Part shown: positions 46,775 through 55,126 of the stretch, in pieces
How the letters are laid out: each line of letters starts with the position of its first letter
Position numbering within the stretch: position 1 is the first letter of the stretch
Assembly (NCBI RefSeq): GCF_000959445.1
Contig: NZ_CP009630.1
Coordinates: 744,001-808,000 of the forward strand
From: Burkholderia vietnamiensis LMG 10929
GTDB taxonomy: Bacteria; Pseudomonadota; Gammaproteobacteria; Burkholderiales; Burkholderiaceae
DNA: 64,000 nucleotides
Direction of reading: 5' to 3'
The notes under the pieces: model-generated
What the model was told of the DNA's origin: nothing
The model's input: only the letters and a program-made list of their open reading frames with translations
Databases searched by the model: none
Position numbers and translations under genes: made by a program

Positions 46775-47731
46775 TCAAGCGCCGGTTTTCGCGTCGTTGA
46801 TCAGGCCGGCCAGATCGGGTGACCTCAATTTTCGATGCGAGAGCGCGGGAACGCCAAGTTCGCTCGCGAGACTACGCACCTGCTGCTTGTGCGCGCCCTT
46901 AAGGTTGTCATGAAACGCGATCGCATCGACACCGCCCTTGATCGATCGGGCACACGCGAGCAGGTCCGCCAGGCGTTCGGGCGAATCGTAACCGTACGCG
47001 ACCAGCCAGTGATTGGGCAGCACGTGCGATAGCGCGAGTCCTTGCGTGTCGCCGTAATCGCGCAGCAGTTGCGTGAAGCCGGGCTCGAAGTGGACGCCGC
47101 CGATACAGAGCAGCGAGATCGCCGGTCGAGCGATTCGCTCGCCTACCGTCAGCAACGCGCGTGCCAGCACGTCGACGGCATCGGGGCACGCCCATGCGTC
47201 CGTGGTGCTGCCGATTTCCAGATCGATGACCGACGGCTCGACGGCGGAGACCAGGCAACCGGACTGCGCGCCGTAGAGCGGGCCGGACCAGTGCGTGGCC
47301 TCCATCCAGGTCGAATACGAATCCAGGCCCGCTTGCTGGCGCGCGTGCTCGACAGCCAGAAACAGGCTGCGTGTGACGGCCGGGTCCACCGGGCTGAACG
47401 TTCCGCTTTCCATGTCGCCGGTGGTCTGGATCGTGAAGATCCGGTCGGGCGCGTTCTTCCCTTCATGCCAGTTGACGATCACGATCGCGTCGGCGTCGGC
47501 GAAGACGCTGTTCGCCAGCGGGGCGTAGCGCCGATAGTCGTGGCTGAACACGTTGTCGAGCTGCAGCAGGCTGTAGCGCACCGCGCCGGATTGCATGTGC
47601 AGGATAGGGCGCCCGTCCACGACGCCATCGGCGTGCCAGTCGATGCCGGATGCCAGAAGTCGCGCGAGCACGCGCGACGACACCGGGTCCTTGTCGAGAT
47701 CGGTACAGAATGCCAGGACGATGTGATTCAC
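46775..47731 (-). CDS. DTD2/GEK1-type D-aminoacyl-tRNA deacylase (318 aa)
   Basis: This protein resembles the archaeal/plant D-aminoacyl-tRNA deacylase family DTD2 (GEK1), which hydrolyses wrongly charged aminoacyl-tRNAs. Family motifs occur in order: EATHWSGPLYG, VIDLEIGSTTDAW, CIGGVHFEPGFTQLL and SHVLPNHWL, corresponding to the EATHHGP, EIGS, GGGHYAP-FT and GHI-P blocks. The first His-Gly pair is altered (HWSG). It starts at GTG 47731 after AAGGAAAC and is the last gene of the minus-strand operon. Because it sits with a chlorinated/non-protein amino acid pathway, a self-protection editing role is inferred. Confidence 0.85.
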   Translation of the reverse strand: MNHIVLAFCTDLDKDPVSSRVLARLLASGIDWHADGVVDGRPILHMQSGAVRYSLLQLDNVFSHDYRRYAPLANSVFADADAIVIVNWHEGKNAPDRIFTIQTTGDMESGTFSPVDPAVTRSLFLAVEHARQQAGLDSYSTWMEATHWSGPLYGAQSGCLVSAVEPSVIDLEIGSTTDAWACPDAVDVLARALLTVGERIARPAISLLCIGGVHFEPGFTQLLRDYGDTQGLALSHVLPNHWLVAYGYDSPERLADLLACARSIKGGVDAIAFHDNLKGAHKQQVRSLASELGVPALSHRKLRSPDLAGLINDAKTGA

Positions 47732-47762
47732 GGTCGAGCGTTTCCTTGAGGGGCGAGCGAGT

Positions 47763-48365
47763 TCAGAACAGCAGGAACACGATCGAAGAGGCGGACAGCA
47801 GCGCCATGATGCGCTGGAGCGTCTTGCCGTGCAGCATGCGGTGCATCATGAGACCGCATACCGCCCAGATCGAGTTGCACGGGAAGAAAACGATCCCGAG
47901 CGTGAGCGACAGGAGCGTCGCGTCGACGTAGGCGTTCCCCGTCAACGGCAGGAACGTCGACGCCGCGCTGGCGCCGAGCAGCCAGATTTTCGGATTGACG
48001 ATCTGGAGCAGGGCTGCCTCGCCGAACGTGATGGGACGCTCGATCGAGCGGCGTTCGGCGTGTTCGGACTGAGCCGTGTAGAGCTTGTAGGCGAGGTACA
48101 GGATGTACGCGGAGCCGACCACCTTGAGTGCGTGTTGCAGCAACGGGTGACGGCTCATCACGCTGAACAGCCCGAGCGCGACGACCATGAACAGGACGAC
48201 CACGCCGACCGAGATGCCGGTCAGCGATGGCAGCGTGCGCCGATAGCCGAATTGCGCGCAGTTGGCGGTCGTCATCAAGTTGTTCGGCCCCGGCGAAATG
48301 ATCAGCGGGGTCGAGAACAGGATGATCTGCAGCAACTTGCCGACAAGTGCATCGTCAACGTTCAT
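47763..48365 (-). CDS. LysE/RhtB-family amino acid exporter (200 aa)
   Basis: This is an inner-membrane exporter with about six transmembrane helices. The family signature ISPGPNNLMTTANCAQFGYRR is seen near residues 23-43, and LLQIVNPKIWLLG marks the fourth helix region. Its ATG directly follows the formyltransferase stop (TAG-ATG). A second LysE protein lies at 60689, so the cluster has one exporter per arm. Export of the amino-acid-like product or of an intermediate is the natural role. Confidence 0.92.
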   Translation of the reverse strand: MNVDDALVGKLLQIILFSTPLIISPGPNNLMTTANCAQFGYRRTLPSLTGISVGVVVLFMVVALGLFSVMSRHPLLQHALKVVGSAYILYLAYKLYTAQSEHAERRSIERPITFGEAALLQIVNPKIWLLGASAASTFLPLTGNAYVDATLLSLTLGIVFFPCNSIWAVCGLMMHRMLHGKTLQRIMALLSASSIVFLLF

Positions 48366-49178
48366 CTAACTGGTCTCCTTGCCGCGATTCGGGCCTGCCG
48401 CCAGCCGGCGGCGAATGGCGCCGAGGTGATGCACGAGTTCGACGAGCGGGCCGCGGTCGCGCATGCGATAGGTGGAGCCGACGTTCGGCTGCGGCTCGCT
48501 GCTCCATGCGGCGATGTCGGGTTCGCGCTTCAGGCGCGCCACGAGGCTGTCGATTGCGGCTCGTTCGGCGCGCGAATAGAGCGTTTCCGAATTGTCGTCC
48601 GCGCAGAACCGAACCGAATGGCGGCTGATGATGGCGCCGGTATCGAGGCCCGCCGACACGCGGTGGATCGTCGTGCTCAGCTTGTCGAGTTCGCCGTGGT
48701 GCAGCGCAAAGAAGAAGCAGTGATTGCCTCGGTAGTACGGCAGGTGGCCACCATGGATGTTGATGATGCGGTCGGCCGGGACGAGCGACAGCAAGGCCTC
48801 GCCGATCTTCTTGGTGCCCATCACGATATAGACGTCGGAAAGGTCGTCGCGCAGCGCATCGAGCACGGTCGTGTCGTTGATCCATGACGTTTCCAGATAC
48901 CGCACGCCCGCATGACGTCGAAGCGCGTCCCATGTGCGCGGTTCCCGCTCGCGAACGAAGTAGCGCCGCCGGTACGCGTCATAGCCGAACAGCCTGCGTC
49001 GCCATTCGTGATAGCGCGTCCACAGATACGCGCGATAGTGGCCGTTGCGCAGCAGGCGCGATGCCTGTTCTCGCCCGGGCTCGACGATGACGCGAACGCG
49101 TCCGAACGCGTCGAGGATTTCCGCGGCGAGATACAGATGATGCGGGCCGTCCGAACAAAGCAGTGTGATGTCCGTCAT
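48366..49178 (-). CDS. Formyltransferase-fold enzyme (270 aa)
   Basis: The protein has the N10-formyl-tetrahydrofolate-dependent formyltransferase core. The catalytic Asn-His-Asp set is visible in NIHGGHLPYYRGNHCFFFAL (Asn and His) and SAGLDTGAII (Asp). It would formylate an amine, perhaps on the diamino acid or hydroxylamine of the product. ATG 49178 overlaps the stop of the ATP-grasp/lyase gene by 4 bp; a longer frame starting at 49241 lies inside that gene. The C-terminal ~80 residues lack a recognised tRNA-binding domain, so it is not Fmt. Confidence 0.85.
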   Translation of the reverse strand: MTDITLLCSDGPHHLYLAAEILDAFGRVRVIVEPGREQASRLLRNGHYRAYLWTRYHEWRRRLFGYDAYRRRYFVREREPRTWDALRRHAGVRYLETSWINDTTVLDALRDDLSDVYIVMGTKKIGEALLSLVPADRIINIHGGHLPYYRGNHCFFFALHHGELDKLSTTIHRVSAGLDTGAIISRHSVRFCADDNSETLYSRAERAAIDSLVARLKREPDIAAWSSEPQPNVGSTYRMRDRGPLVELVHHLGAIRRRLAAGPNRGKETS

Positions 49179-51757
49179 GCTTGCACACTCATGAAGCACC
49201 GATCGAGCGCCTGCCTTACCGCTGTCTCGCGCGATTCGCACGATCGCTGGCGTCGGCGCTGCTCCAGCAGGCGGGCGGCGAGTATCGTCAGCGCGGCGTG
49301 CGTGTTGCGCGTCGACGGTCCGCCGCCGCCGTCGAGCCGGTCGAACACGTGCGCCCCTTCGAATTCGTCATGGAGACGCCCGAGCAACGCGGCCGCGGCG
49401 GAGCCGAGCGGATCCGCTGCGGCATCCGGCGCGGCATCGGGCGGGCTCGACAGTACGCGACCGACCGCCGCGTGAGCGTCCCTGAACGATGCCATGCGTT
49501 GCTGCACCAGCGATTCCGCAACGAGCGTTGCGCCTGCGTTGCCCATGTCGATCGCGCGGCGCGCGGCGTTGGAGTCGAAGCGGATGCCGTCGATCGAATA
49601 GATGAGCACGCTCAGCATGTCGATGACGAGTCCACTCATCTCGCTGACGGTTTCCACCGCAGTGCGACTTGCCTGATACGAGTTGCCGGTCGGCAGATGC
49701 GATAGCGAAGAGAGCGCCGTGGCGCAATATCCGGCGATGCGATCGTGGCCGAGGCGCAGCCATTCGAGCAGATACGGATTGCGTTTTTGCGGCATGTTGG
49801 ACGACCCGCCGTACATGCCGTCGGGCAGCGTGACGATCGCGATTTCGCGCATCGACCAGAGCTGAAGATCCGTCGCGATACGGTTCAGATTGCTGCTCAA
49901 CTCGGTCAGCAGGCAGGCGCAGCGCAGCGCCGGATTCTTGTCGGTGATCGCGCTCAGCGAGTTGAGCGGCCCCGTCGAGAAGCCGAGCAAAACCGCCGTG
50001 CGCCGCGGGTCGGTGACGAACGTGGTGCCCGCACCGGCGCACGCGCCGAGCGCAGAAGAGCCAAGACCGTCGCGCAGCGACGCCAGCGCATCGAGCGTGC
50101 CGAGCAATATCTCGCACTGCGCGACGAGATAGTGGCCCGCCGACCCCGGCATCGCGGTCTGGTATTGGCTGTAGATCGGCAGCAGGACCTCGGCCGAATC
50201 CGCGGCGCGTCGTGCGAGCGTCTCGCCGAGATCGACGACGCGCCGCGTGACATGCGACAGCGCCTGACGCAAGGTCAGCAGGAGGTGCGTGGCATTGATG
50301 TCATTGCGTGAGCGCGCGGCCTGAATCATGCCGCCCGTGTCTCGTCCGCAGCGGTCGATCACGTACTGCTCGTAGTCGAAGTAGTCTCCGCGACCGGAAA
50401 CATGTTCGCTCAACAATGCCGGATTCGCCTCCAGCGTCGTTACCGCTTCTCGCAGCGAGCGAAACTGTTCCGCGCTGAGAATCCCTTGTTCCCGCAGCAT
50501 GATCAGATGGGCCTTCTCGATCGCGAGCAGATTGACCGTGAGCTTGCCGAAGCATGGGGGAGAGGATTCGTAGACGATGTCGTGAATCGCGTCGCGGTCG
50601 GGAGTCGTCCGCTCCGGATCGTCGTACAGCACGCGCGAACGCTTCCGCAGCGACAGCGCTTTCCGGAGCACCGAGGACGCGCTGCGGCCGACCGAAATCA
50701 CGTAGCCGGCGCGATCCGAAAAGTCGAACTTGCCGCCGTTGACGCCTTCGTCGCGAAACAGCCCGGCATCCGCGCAATCTTCCGGAAAATCGATGCCGAC
50801 GTAGCGGCGCCCGACTTCCGGCACGACGAACGCAACGGCGCTGTACAGCGCGGGTGTCGGTACGACGAACTGGCTGCGACGCGACAGATGGCTGCGCACG
50901 TACAGGTCGGCGATCGACCATCCATACGCACGTTCCATCAAACGGGGAATCATGCCGCCGGCCAGGCGCGCATTGATCTCGATGATGGTGATCGTGTCGC
51001 CGTGGACCTTCAGTTCCGTGTGCGCGGGACCGAACGCGTAGCCGACCGCATCGAGCGCGCGCCGCACGGTATCGACGATGCGGGCCTGGGTCGCCGCGTC
51101 GAGGTCGGCGGGCAGGACGTGCGCCAGCTCCAGGAAATGGGGCGGTTTGGTCAGGAACTTGCGTGTGACTGCGAGCACATGGTGTCCGTCGGCGTCGCTG
51201 AACGATTCGACTGAGAACTCCGCGCCCGGAATGAAGCGCTGGCAAATGAACGCGCCGCCCGATGTGTCCGGAAAGTCCTGCTCGCGTTCGACAAGGCGCA
51301 CGCCGATGCTTCCGGTGCCCTGCCTGGGCTTCACGATGACCGGATAGGTCAGCTTGCGCGCGGCATCCGCCGATTCGATCGCCGTCGTGTACGGGTACGG
51401 GACGCCATGGTCGCGCAGCGTATCCTGAAGCCGCAACTTGTCCCGGCATAAGGCGACGGCCTCCGCGGGCGTGCCAGGCAGGCCCAGGCGCTGCGACAGT
51501 CGTGCGGCGTTCTCGATGAACGCGTCGCTCGTCGACGCGATATAACGCACGTCCGGAATCTCGCCGACGACGCGCTCGAGCGCGTCGACAGACTGCGTGT
51601 CGCAATCGATCACCCGAACGGCAGGCGACAGTCTCGCGAGAAAGGGATAGCGCGCGCGGTCGCGCACGAGAAAGCAGGTTTCGTCATGGTTCAGCGACGC
51701 GTCGAGCAGGCTTTGCCCGAACCCGGTGGTGTTCGATTCGATGTAGACGATCGCCAT
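49175..51757 (-). CDS. ATP-grasp ligase fused to argininosuccinate-lyase-type domain (860 aa)
   Basis: Residues ~1-390 form an ATP-grasp carboxylate-amine ligase (YPVIVKPRQGTGSIGVRLV for ATP binding; IIEINARLAGG for metal ligands). Residues ~395-860 form a fumarase/argininosuccinate-lyase fold with the signature GSSNMPQKRNP near residue 650 and Ser-loop TAMPGSAGHYLVAQ. The lyase could release fumarate from an aspartyl adduct to leave an amine, and the ligase could then form an amide with that amine. The ATG lies 3 bp after the PLP-enzyme stop. Fusing the two steps in one chain is unusual. Confidence 0.9.
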   Translation of the reverse strand: MAIVYIESNTTGFGQSLLDASLNHDETCFLVRDRARYPFLARLSPAVRVIDCDTQSVDALERVVGEIPDVRYIASTSDAFIENAARLSQRLGLPGTPAEAVALCRDKLRLQDTLRDHGVPYPYTTAIESADAARKLTYPVIVKPRQGTGSIGVRLVEREQDFPDTSGGAFICQRFIPGAEFSVESFSDADGHHVLAVTRKFLTKPPHFLELAHVLPADLDAATQARIVDTVRRALDAVGYAFGPAHTELKVHGDTITIIEINARLAGGMIPRLMERAYGWSIADLYVRSHLSRRSQFVVPTPALYSAVAFVVPEVGRRYVGIDFPEDCADAGLFRDEGVNGGKFDFSDRAGYVISVGRSASSVLRKALSLRKRSRVLYDDPERTTPDRDAIHDIVYESSPPCFGKLTVNLLAIEKAHLIMLREQGILSAEQFRSLREAVTTLEANPALLSEHVSGRGDYFDYEQYVIDRCGRDTGGMIQAARSRNDINATHLLLTLRQALSHVTRRVVDLGETLARRAADSAEVLLPIYSQYQTAMPGSAGHYLVAQCEILLGTLDALASLRDGLGSSALGACAGAGTTFVTDPRRTAVLLGFSTGPLNSLSAITDKNPALRCACLLTELSSNLNRIATDLQLWSMREIAIVTLPDGMYGGSSNMPQKRNPYLLEWLRLGHDRIAGYCATALSSLSHLPTGNSYQASRTAVETVSEMSGLVIDMLSVLIYSIDGIRFDSNAARRAIDMGNAGATLVAESLVQQRMASFRDAHAAVGRVLSSPPDAAPDAAADPLGSAAAALLGRLHDEFEGAHVFDRLDGGGGPSTRNTHAALTILAARLLEQRRRQRSCESRETAVRQALDRCFMSVQA

Positions 51758-51760
51758 GAT

Positions 51761-52765
51761 TCATTGAAACCGGTGAATGTCAGAGCGATCCCATTTCATC
51801 CACGCCCATTCCGTATTCGCGTCGTACGCGGTGGGGTGCCCGATCTCCACGGGTCGCAGCTGATCGTAGGCCGGGCTGTCGTCGTTGCTGGCGAAGGTCG
51901 TGTCGACATAGCGGGAGCCATCGTCCGGGCTCAGGAATACGATGGGTGCATCCGGATATCGGTTGCGCACGAAGCGGACGACGGCGAATGCGGCGCCGGT
52001 GGTCGGCCCGCGAAAATGGCCGGTGGCCTTGTAGAGTTTGCGCGTGAAATGATCGGCGAGTTCGGAGCTGACCCAATGCACGTCGTCGAACAGCGTGTGC
52101 TTCAGGTTGCCGGGCATGATGGTATTGCCGAGCCCGCGCAACTTGCGCGGGCCGTCGATCTGGCCGAACAGGACGCTGTTGAATGTGTCTACGCCGACGA
52201 GCGTGCAATCCGCCCCGCCGGCGCGCAGCGCGGCTGCGATCCCGCAGCTCGATCCGCCGGAACCGACCGGTGCGACGAGAATCAGGCGAGGGCCGATGAT
52301 TTCGAGCAGCTCGCGCGCGATGTTTGCATAAGCGAGCCCGTTGTTCTCGTTGTCGTACTGGCGGCACCAGAAGGCACCTTGCTCGGCGGCGAGAATCTCT
52401 TGCAGCCGGTCAAGTCGTGCCTTTTGGTATCCCTGGCTGCCCTTCTTGTCCGTGACGATTTCAACCCGGCCGCCCAGCATTTCGAGCTGGCGTTTGAACG
52501 CCGGATCGATCGCGGGATCGCCGATCGCCACGAACGGATGGTTCAGGCGGTTGCATACGATGGCCATCCCGAGCGCAAAGTTGCCGCTCGACGTTTCCAC
52601 CACGGTCTTGCCCGGCTGCAGGTCGCCGCGATCGCGCGCCTTGCTGATGATGTAATGGGCCGGCACGATCTTCATCGCTTTGAACGACACCATGTGCAAG
52701 GCTTGCCCGATCGGAAACAGCACGGCGTCCCGCATCGCATCCAGCGACGATTCGTATTGAAGCAT
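51761..52765 (-). CDS. PLP-dependent beta-replacement enzyme, cysteine-synthase/SbnA superfamily (334 aa)
   Basis: This fold-type II PLP enzyme shows the Asn-loop ETSSGNFALGMA (about residues 57-68), the phosphate-binding glycine loop PVGSGGSSCG (about 165-174) and an N-terminal SFKAMK that should carry the PLP lysine. Relatives replace O-acetyl- or O-phospho-leaving groups at C-beta by an amine or thiol. With the upstream kinase and the downstream lyase, replacement of phosphothreonine phosphate by aspartate is a reasonable proposal. AGGAATC precedes ATG 52765; it is 9 bp from the kinase gene. Confidence 0.88.
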   Translation of the reverse strand: MLQYESSLDAMRDAVLFPIGQALHMVSFKAMKIVPAHYIISKARDRGDLQPGKTVVETSSGNFALGMAIVCNRLNHPFVAIGDPAIDPAFKRQLEMLGGRVEIVTDKKGSQGYQKARLDRLQEILAAEQGAFWCRQYDNENNGLAYANIARELLEIIGPRLILVAPVGSGGSSCGIAAALRAGGADCTLVGVDTFNSVLFGQIDGPRKLRGLGNTIMPGNLKHTLFDDVHWVSSELADHFTRKLYKATGHFRGPTTGAAFAVVRFVRNRYPDAPIVFLSPDDGSRYVDTTFASNDDSPAYDQLRPVEIGHPTAYDANTEWAWMKWDRSDIHRFQ

Positions 52766-52774
52766 GTACGATTC

Positions 52775-53677
52775 CTATACCGTTGTGTATTGAATGGATT
52801 CGATTCGACGGACCTGCAGGCGCGCTTGGGCATAGGCGGCCGCGGTCGCCGTTTCGGGAGCGTTCGCGTCGTAGAGCAGCCCGACGCACGTGCCGGAATG
52901 GGTCGCGACGAGGCCGAGCGCGTCGGTCTCGGCGCGCAGCTTGCGCAGGACGTCGATGTGCGGATGAGGATTGAATGCCTGCGACAACTGGCAGCTGCGC
53001 GTCGCGATCTCGCCGAGCTCGCGCAGGTCCTGGGCGCGAACCGCCGCTTTCATCCGCATCAGCATGCCGCGATATTCGTCGCGCACTTCCGCGGACGGAT
53101 CGCGTTTCTTCCGGTTGAACTCGATCGTGTCGCATTCGCCGCCGCGATCGGCGCTGACGATCACGAGCGCGGGGGTCTTGCCGAGTCGCTCGTCGAGCTT
53201 TACCTCGCGGTGATAGAACGACACGACGCCGTCGTACATCACGCCGTCCGTCGGTTCGATGGCGCGCAGGATCGACTCGATGGTCTCGGGCGCCGGTGTT
53301 CGGCCGTACGCGTATGCGGCCGCACGGATCGCCGCGACCATGTCGGCGGACGAACTCGCCAGCCCCTTGCCGACCGCGAACATCGACTTGAAATGCAGCA
53401 TGCCGCCCGGTGGCAGCCCGTGCAGGCGCAGATAGTCCTGAACCGCGCGACATGCCTTGGTCTTGAATCCGACATCCACGGCAACGCGATCGGCGCCGGT
53501 GATCTCGAACTCGACGACGCTCTTCAGGTTGACCGGCAACGTGACCAGGAAATGTCGATTGTCCGGCAACACGCCCTGCATCAGCTCGCCGAACGTTCCG
53601 TGACATTCGCCTCTGGGGAAAAGCGACAGGAACGCGTCGTTTCGTAGCGCATCGTCTTGCTCTGACAGAACGGCCAT
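52775..53677 (-). CDS. GHMP kinase, PduX-like L-threonine kinase (300 aa)
   Basis: This ATP-dependent small-molecule kinase has the GHMP phosphate loop VGKGLASSSADMVAAIRAA near residues 95-113 and a C-terminal Gly-rich THSGTCVGLLYD. EPTDGVMYDGVVSFYHRE resembles PduX, the threonine kinase of cobamide synthesis. It would make O-phospho-L-threonine (or phospho-homoserine). ATG 53677 has a strong GAGAGGAG site; a longer frame to 53725 is rejected. It is the first gene of the minus-strand operon. Confidence 0.88.
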   Translation of the reverse strand: MAVLSEQDDALRNDAFLSLFPRGECHGTFGELMQGVLPDNRHFLVTLPVNLKSVVEFEITGADRVAVDVGFKTKACRAVQDYLRLHGLPPGGMLHFKSMFAVGKGLASSSADMVAAIRAAAYAYGRTPAPETIESILRAIEPTDGVMYDGVVSFYHREVKLDERLGKTPALVIVSADRGGECDTIEFNRKKRDPSAEVRDEYRGMLMRMKAAVRAQDLRELGEIATRSCQLSQAFNPHPHIDVLRKLRAETDALGLVATHSGTCVGLLYDANAPETATAAAYAQARLQVRRIESIQYTTV

Positions 53678-54277
53678 TTTCTCCTCTCGGAATGAAGGCA
53701 AATCGTGATGTCGAGCCCAGAGCATAGCGACGGCCGCTCGTCCGCTTCTTTATGAAAATTGCGCACTAGTATCGAAATGTTGCTCAGCCGCGCGTGGCGG
53801 CGCGAGCCGGATCGATTGAAAAACGCGTGCGGCCGGAGCGGATTCCGTCTCGCGCAAAGTGCCGGAAAAGCGCTTCGGATCCTTGCCCGGTATGGGTTTA
53901 CGGCCGGATGGCCGGTGCGGCGTCAAGGGCGCTGCGATTGCGCGGCAGCGCCGGTTGCGTGACGAGCTCGAGCGAGTCGACCGCTCTTTACGTATGCGGC
54001 CGGCGCGGGATAGAGTGTTTCCACCACGGAAGACGGCGTGCCCACTCTCGTTGCAACGGGGCGGTGCGCACGGCATCCGTCATTGCCCGAGTTTCGTCGA
54101 AGTCGACATCGCACGATCGAACATGGATCGGACCGCCGTGTCGATGCGTAGTTATCCGATTCAATTCAATCGAAGCTTCGTTTGCGGCGTCGACGCGTCG
54201 ACGGGTTTTGACTTTCGAGTCAGGACGCGTCGGTTCGCGGGCACGCGAAAATCACTCAACCATTCTGGAAACGTGAA
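53678..54277. promoter_or_regulatory. Bidirectional control region of the biosynthetic cluster
   Basis: The 600 bp between the two divergent operons must contain both promoters and probably the AraC-protein sites. The only strong symmetric element seen is the 16-bp palindrome at 54188-54203. An open frame at about 53859-54308 has a shadow-like translation and no ribosome site. No CTGT-type lux box was recognised. Confidence 0.55.
54188..54203. promoter_or_regulatory. Perfect 16-bp palindrome CGTCGACGCGTCGACG
   Basis: Two CGTCGACG units are joined head to tail, so the whole is also self-complementary. It lies 75-90 bp before the 2OG-hydroxylase start and could be a protein-binding operator. 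CG-rich palindromes occur by chance in this genome, so confidence is modest. Confidence 0.4.
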
Positions 54278-55087
54278 ATGGAAACGGTATTCGCTGGCCG
54301 GTTTATGACATTCGACGGGCATGGAGTCGACAGGCGCATGACGCTGCGCGAGGCCGCCGAGTGCGTGCGGGATCGGGAAGTTGCCGTGGCATTGCTGGAT
54401 GTGGTCGGCCCCGACGAAATCGATGCATGGTGGAACGATCGCGGCTTCCCCGATTTGCGCAACCACCAGTACCACCGCGCGCTGAACGCAACCGGGATAA
54501 CGCTCGGTCAGCTTCAGCGCTCCCGTCCCGAATCGTTGGTGAGCAATATCGCCGAGTACTTCGGCCATGCCGGCGTCGCGAATATCCCGATGCGCGATAC
54601 GCGCTTCATTCAGTTGTTCATGAAGGAGCTGGGCGCGGAAACGCTCCAGTTCGGCAACTGGAGTCAATTCATGTTGGCGACGAAGCGCGAATATCCGCCT
54701 TTCGAAGGCGATCCGTTCAGCTTCGCGCCGCACTGCGACTGCATCGACTTCGGGCGCGATGTCGAACGGTGGCCGTTCCGGCTCAATCTCGAGCAGTTGG
54801 GCGCCTTCATCACGATACAGAAGGCCGAGAACGAAGCGGGCTTCGTTCTCTGGAACATCCGTCCGGAATCGCGTCGGCAGCTCGACCAGTGGGCCGACGA
54901 GTATGCGCAGCACAAGACGCTGGGCGTGCTCGACGGAGTCGATGCGCTGACGGTGCGGCCACGCAGCGGTCAGCTGTGTGTCTTCAATAGCCGCAATCTG
55001 CATGCGGTCGAGCGCTGCTCGTCGCTGCGCCGAACGATCGGCACGTTCCTCGTGTATCACGAGGCGGGCTGGAAACTACTGCACTAG
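54278..55087 (+). CDS. Fe(II)/2-oxoglutarate-dependent dioxygenase (269 aa)
   Basis: This is a cupin-fold non-heme iron oxygenase. The HxD...H triad is visible: His152 and Asp154 in SFAPHCDCIDF and His242 in NSRNLHAVERC, with Arg251/252 in RRTIGTF to bind 2-oxoglutarate. Because the Asp is present it should hydroxylate rather than halogenate. It is first in the plus-strand operon. Substrate may be a free or carrier-bound amino acid of the pathway. No close named homologue can be claimed from sequence alone. Confidence 0.83.
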   Translation: METVFAGRFMTFDGHGVDRRMTLREAAECVRDREVAVALLDVVGPDEIDAWWNDRGFPDLRNHQYHRALNATGITLGQLQRSRPESLVSNIAEYFGHAGVANIPMRDTRFIQLFMKELGAETLQFGNWSQFMLATKREYPPFEGDPFSFAPHCDCIDFGRDVERWPFRLNLEQLGAFITIQKAENEAGFVLWNIRPESRRQLDQWADEYAQHKTLGVLDGVDALTVRPRSGQLCVFNSRNLHAVERCSSLRRTIGTFLVYHEAGWKLLH

Positions 55088-55126
55088 TCCGGTCGACGTC
55101 CATCACGCCCGCTCGTCCATCGCAAG

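Noticed and set aside
53678..54277. Quorum-sensing lux/cep box upstream of the cluster
   Set aside because: No convincing CTGT-type dyad could be found, and no luxI/luxR gene is present in the window.
53859..54308. Possible gene in the control region between the two cluster operons
   Set aside because: No Shine-Dalgarno, shadow-like composition, and it runs into the start of the 2OG-oxygenase gene.
54278..55087. Second halogenase
   Set aside because: The iron motif is His-Cys-Asp (HxD), so the acidic ligand is present and hydroxylation is expected.
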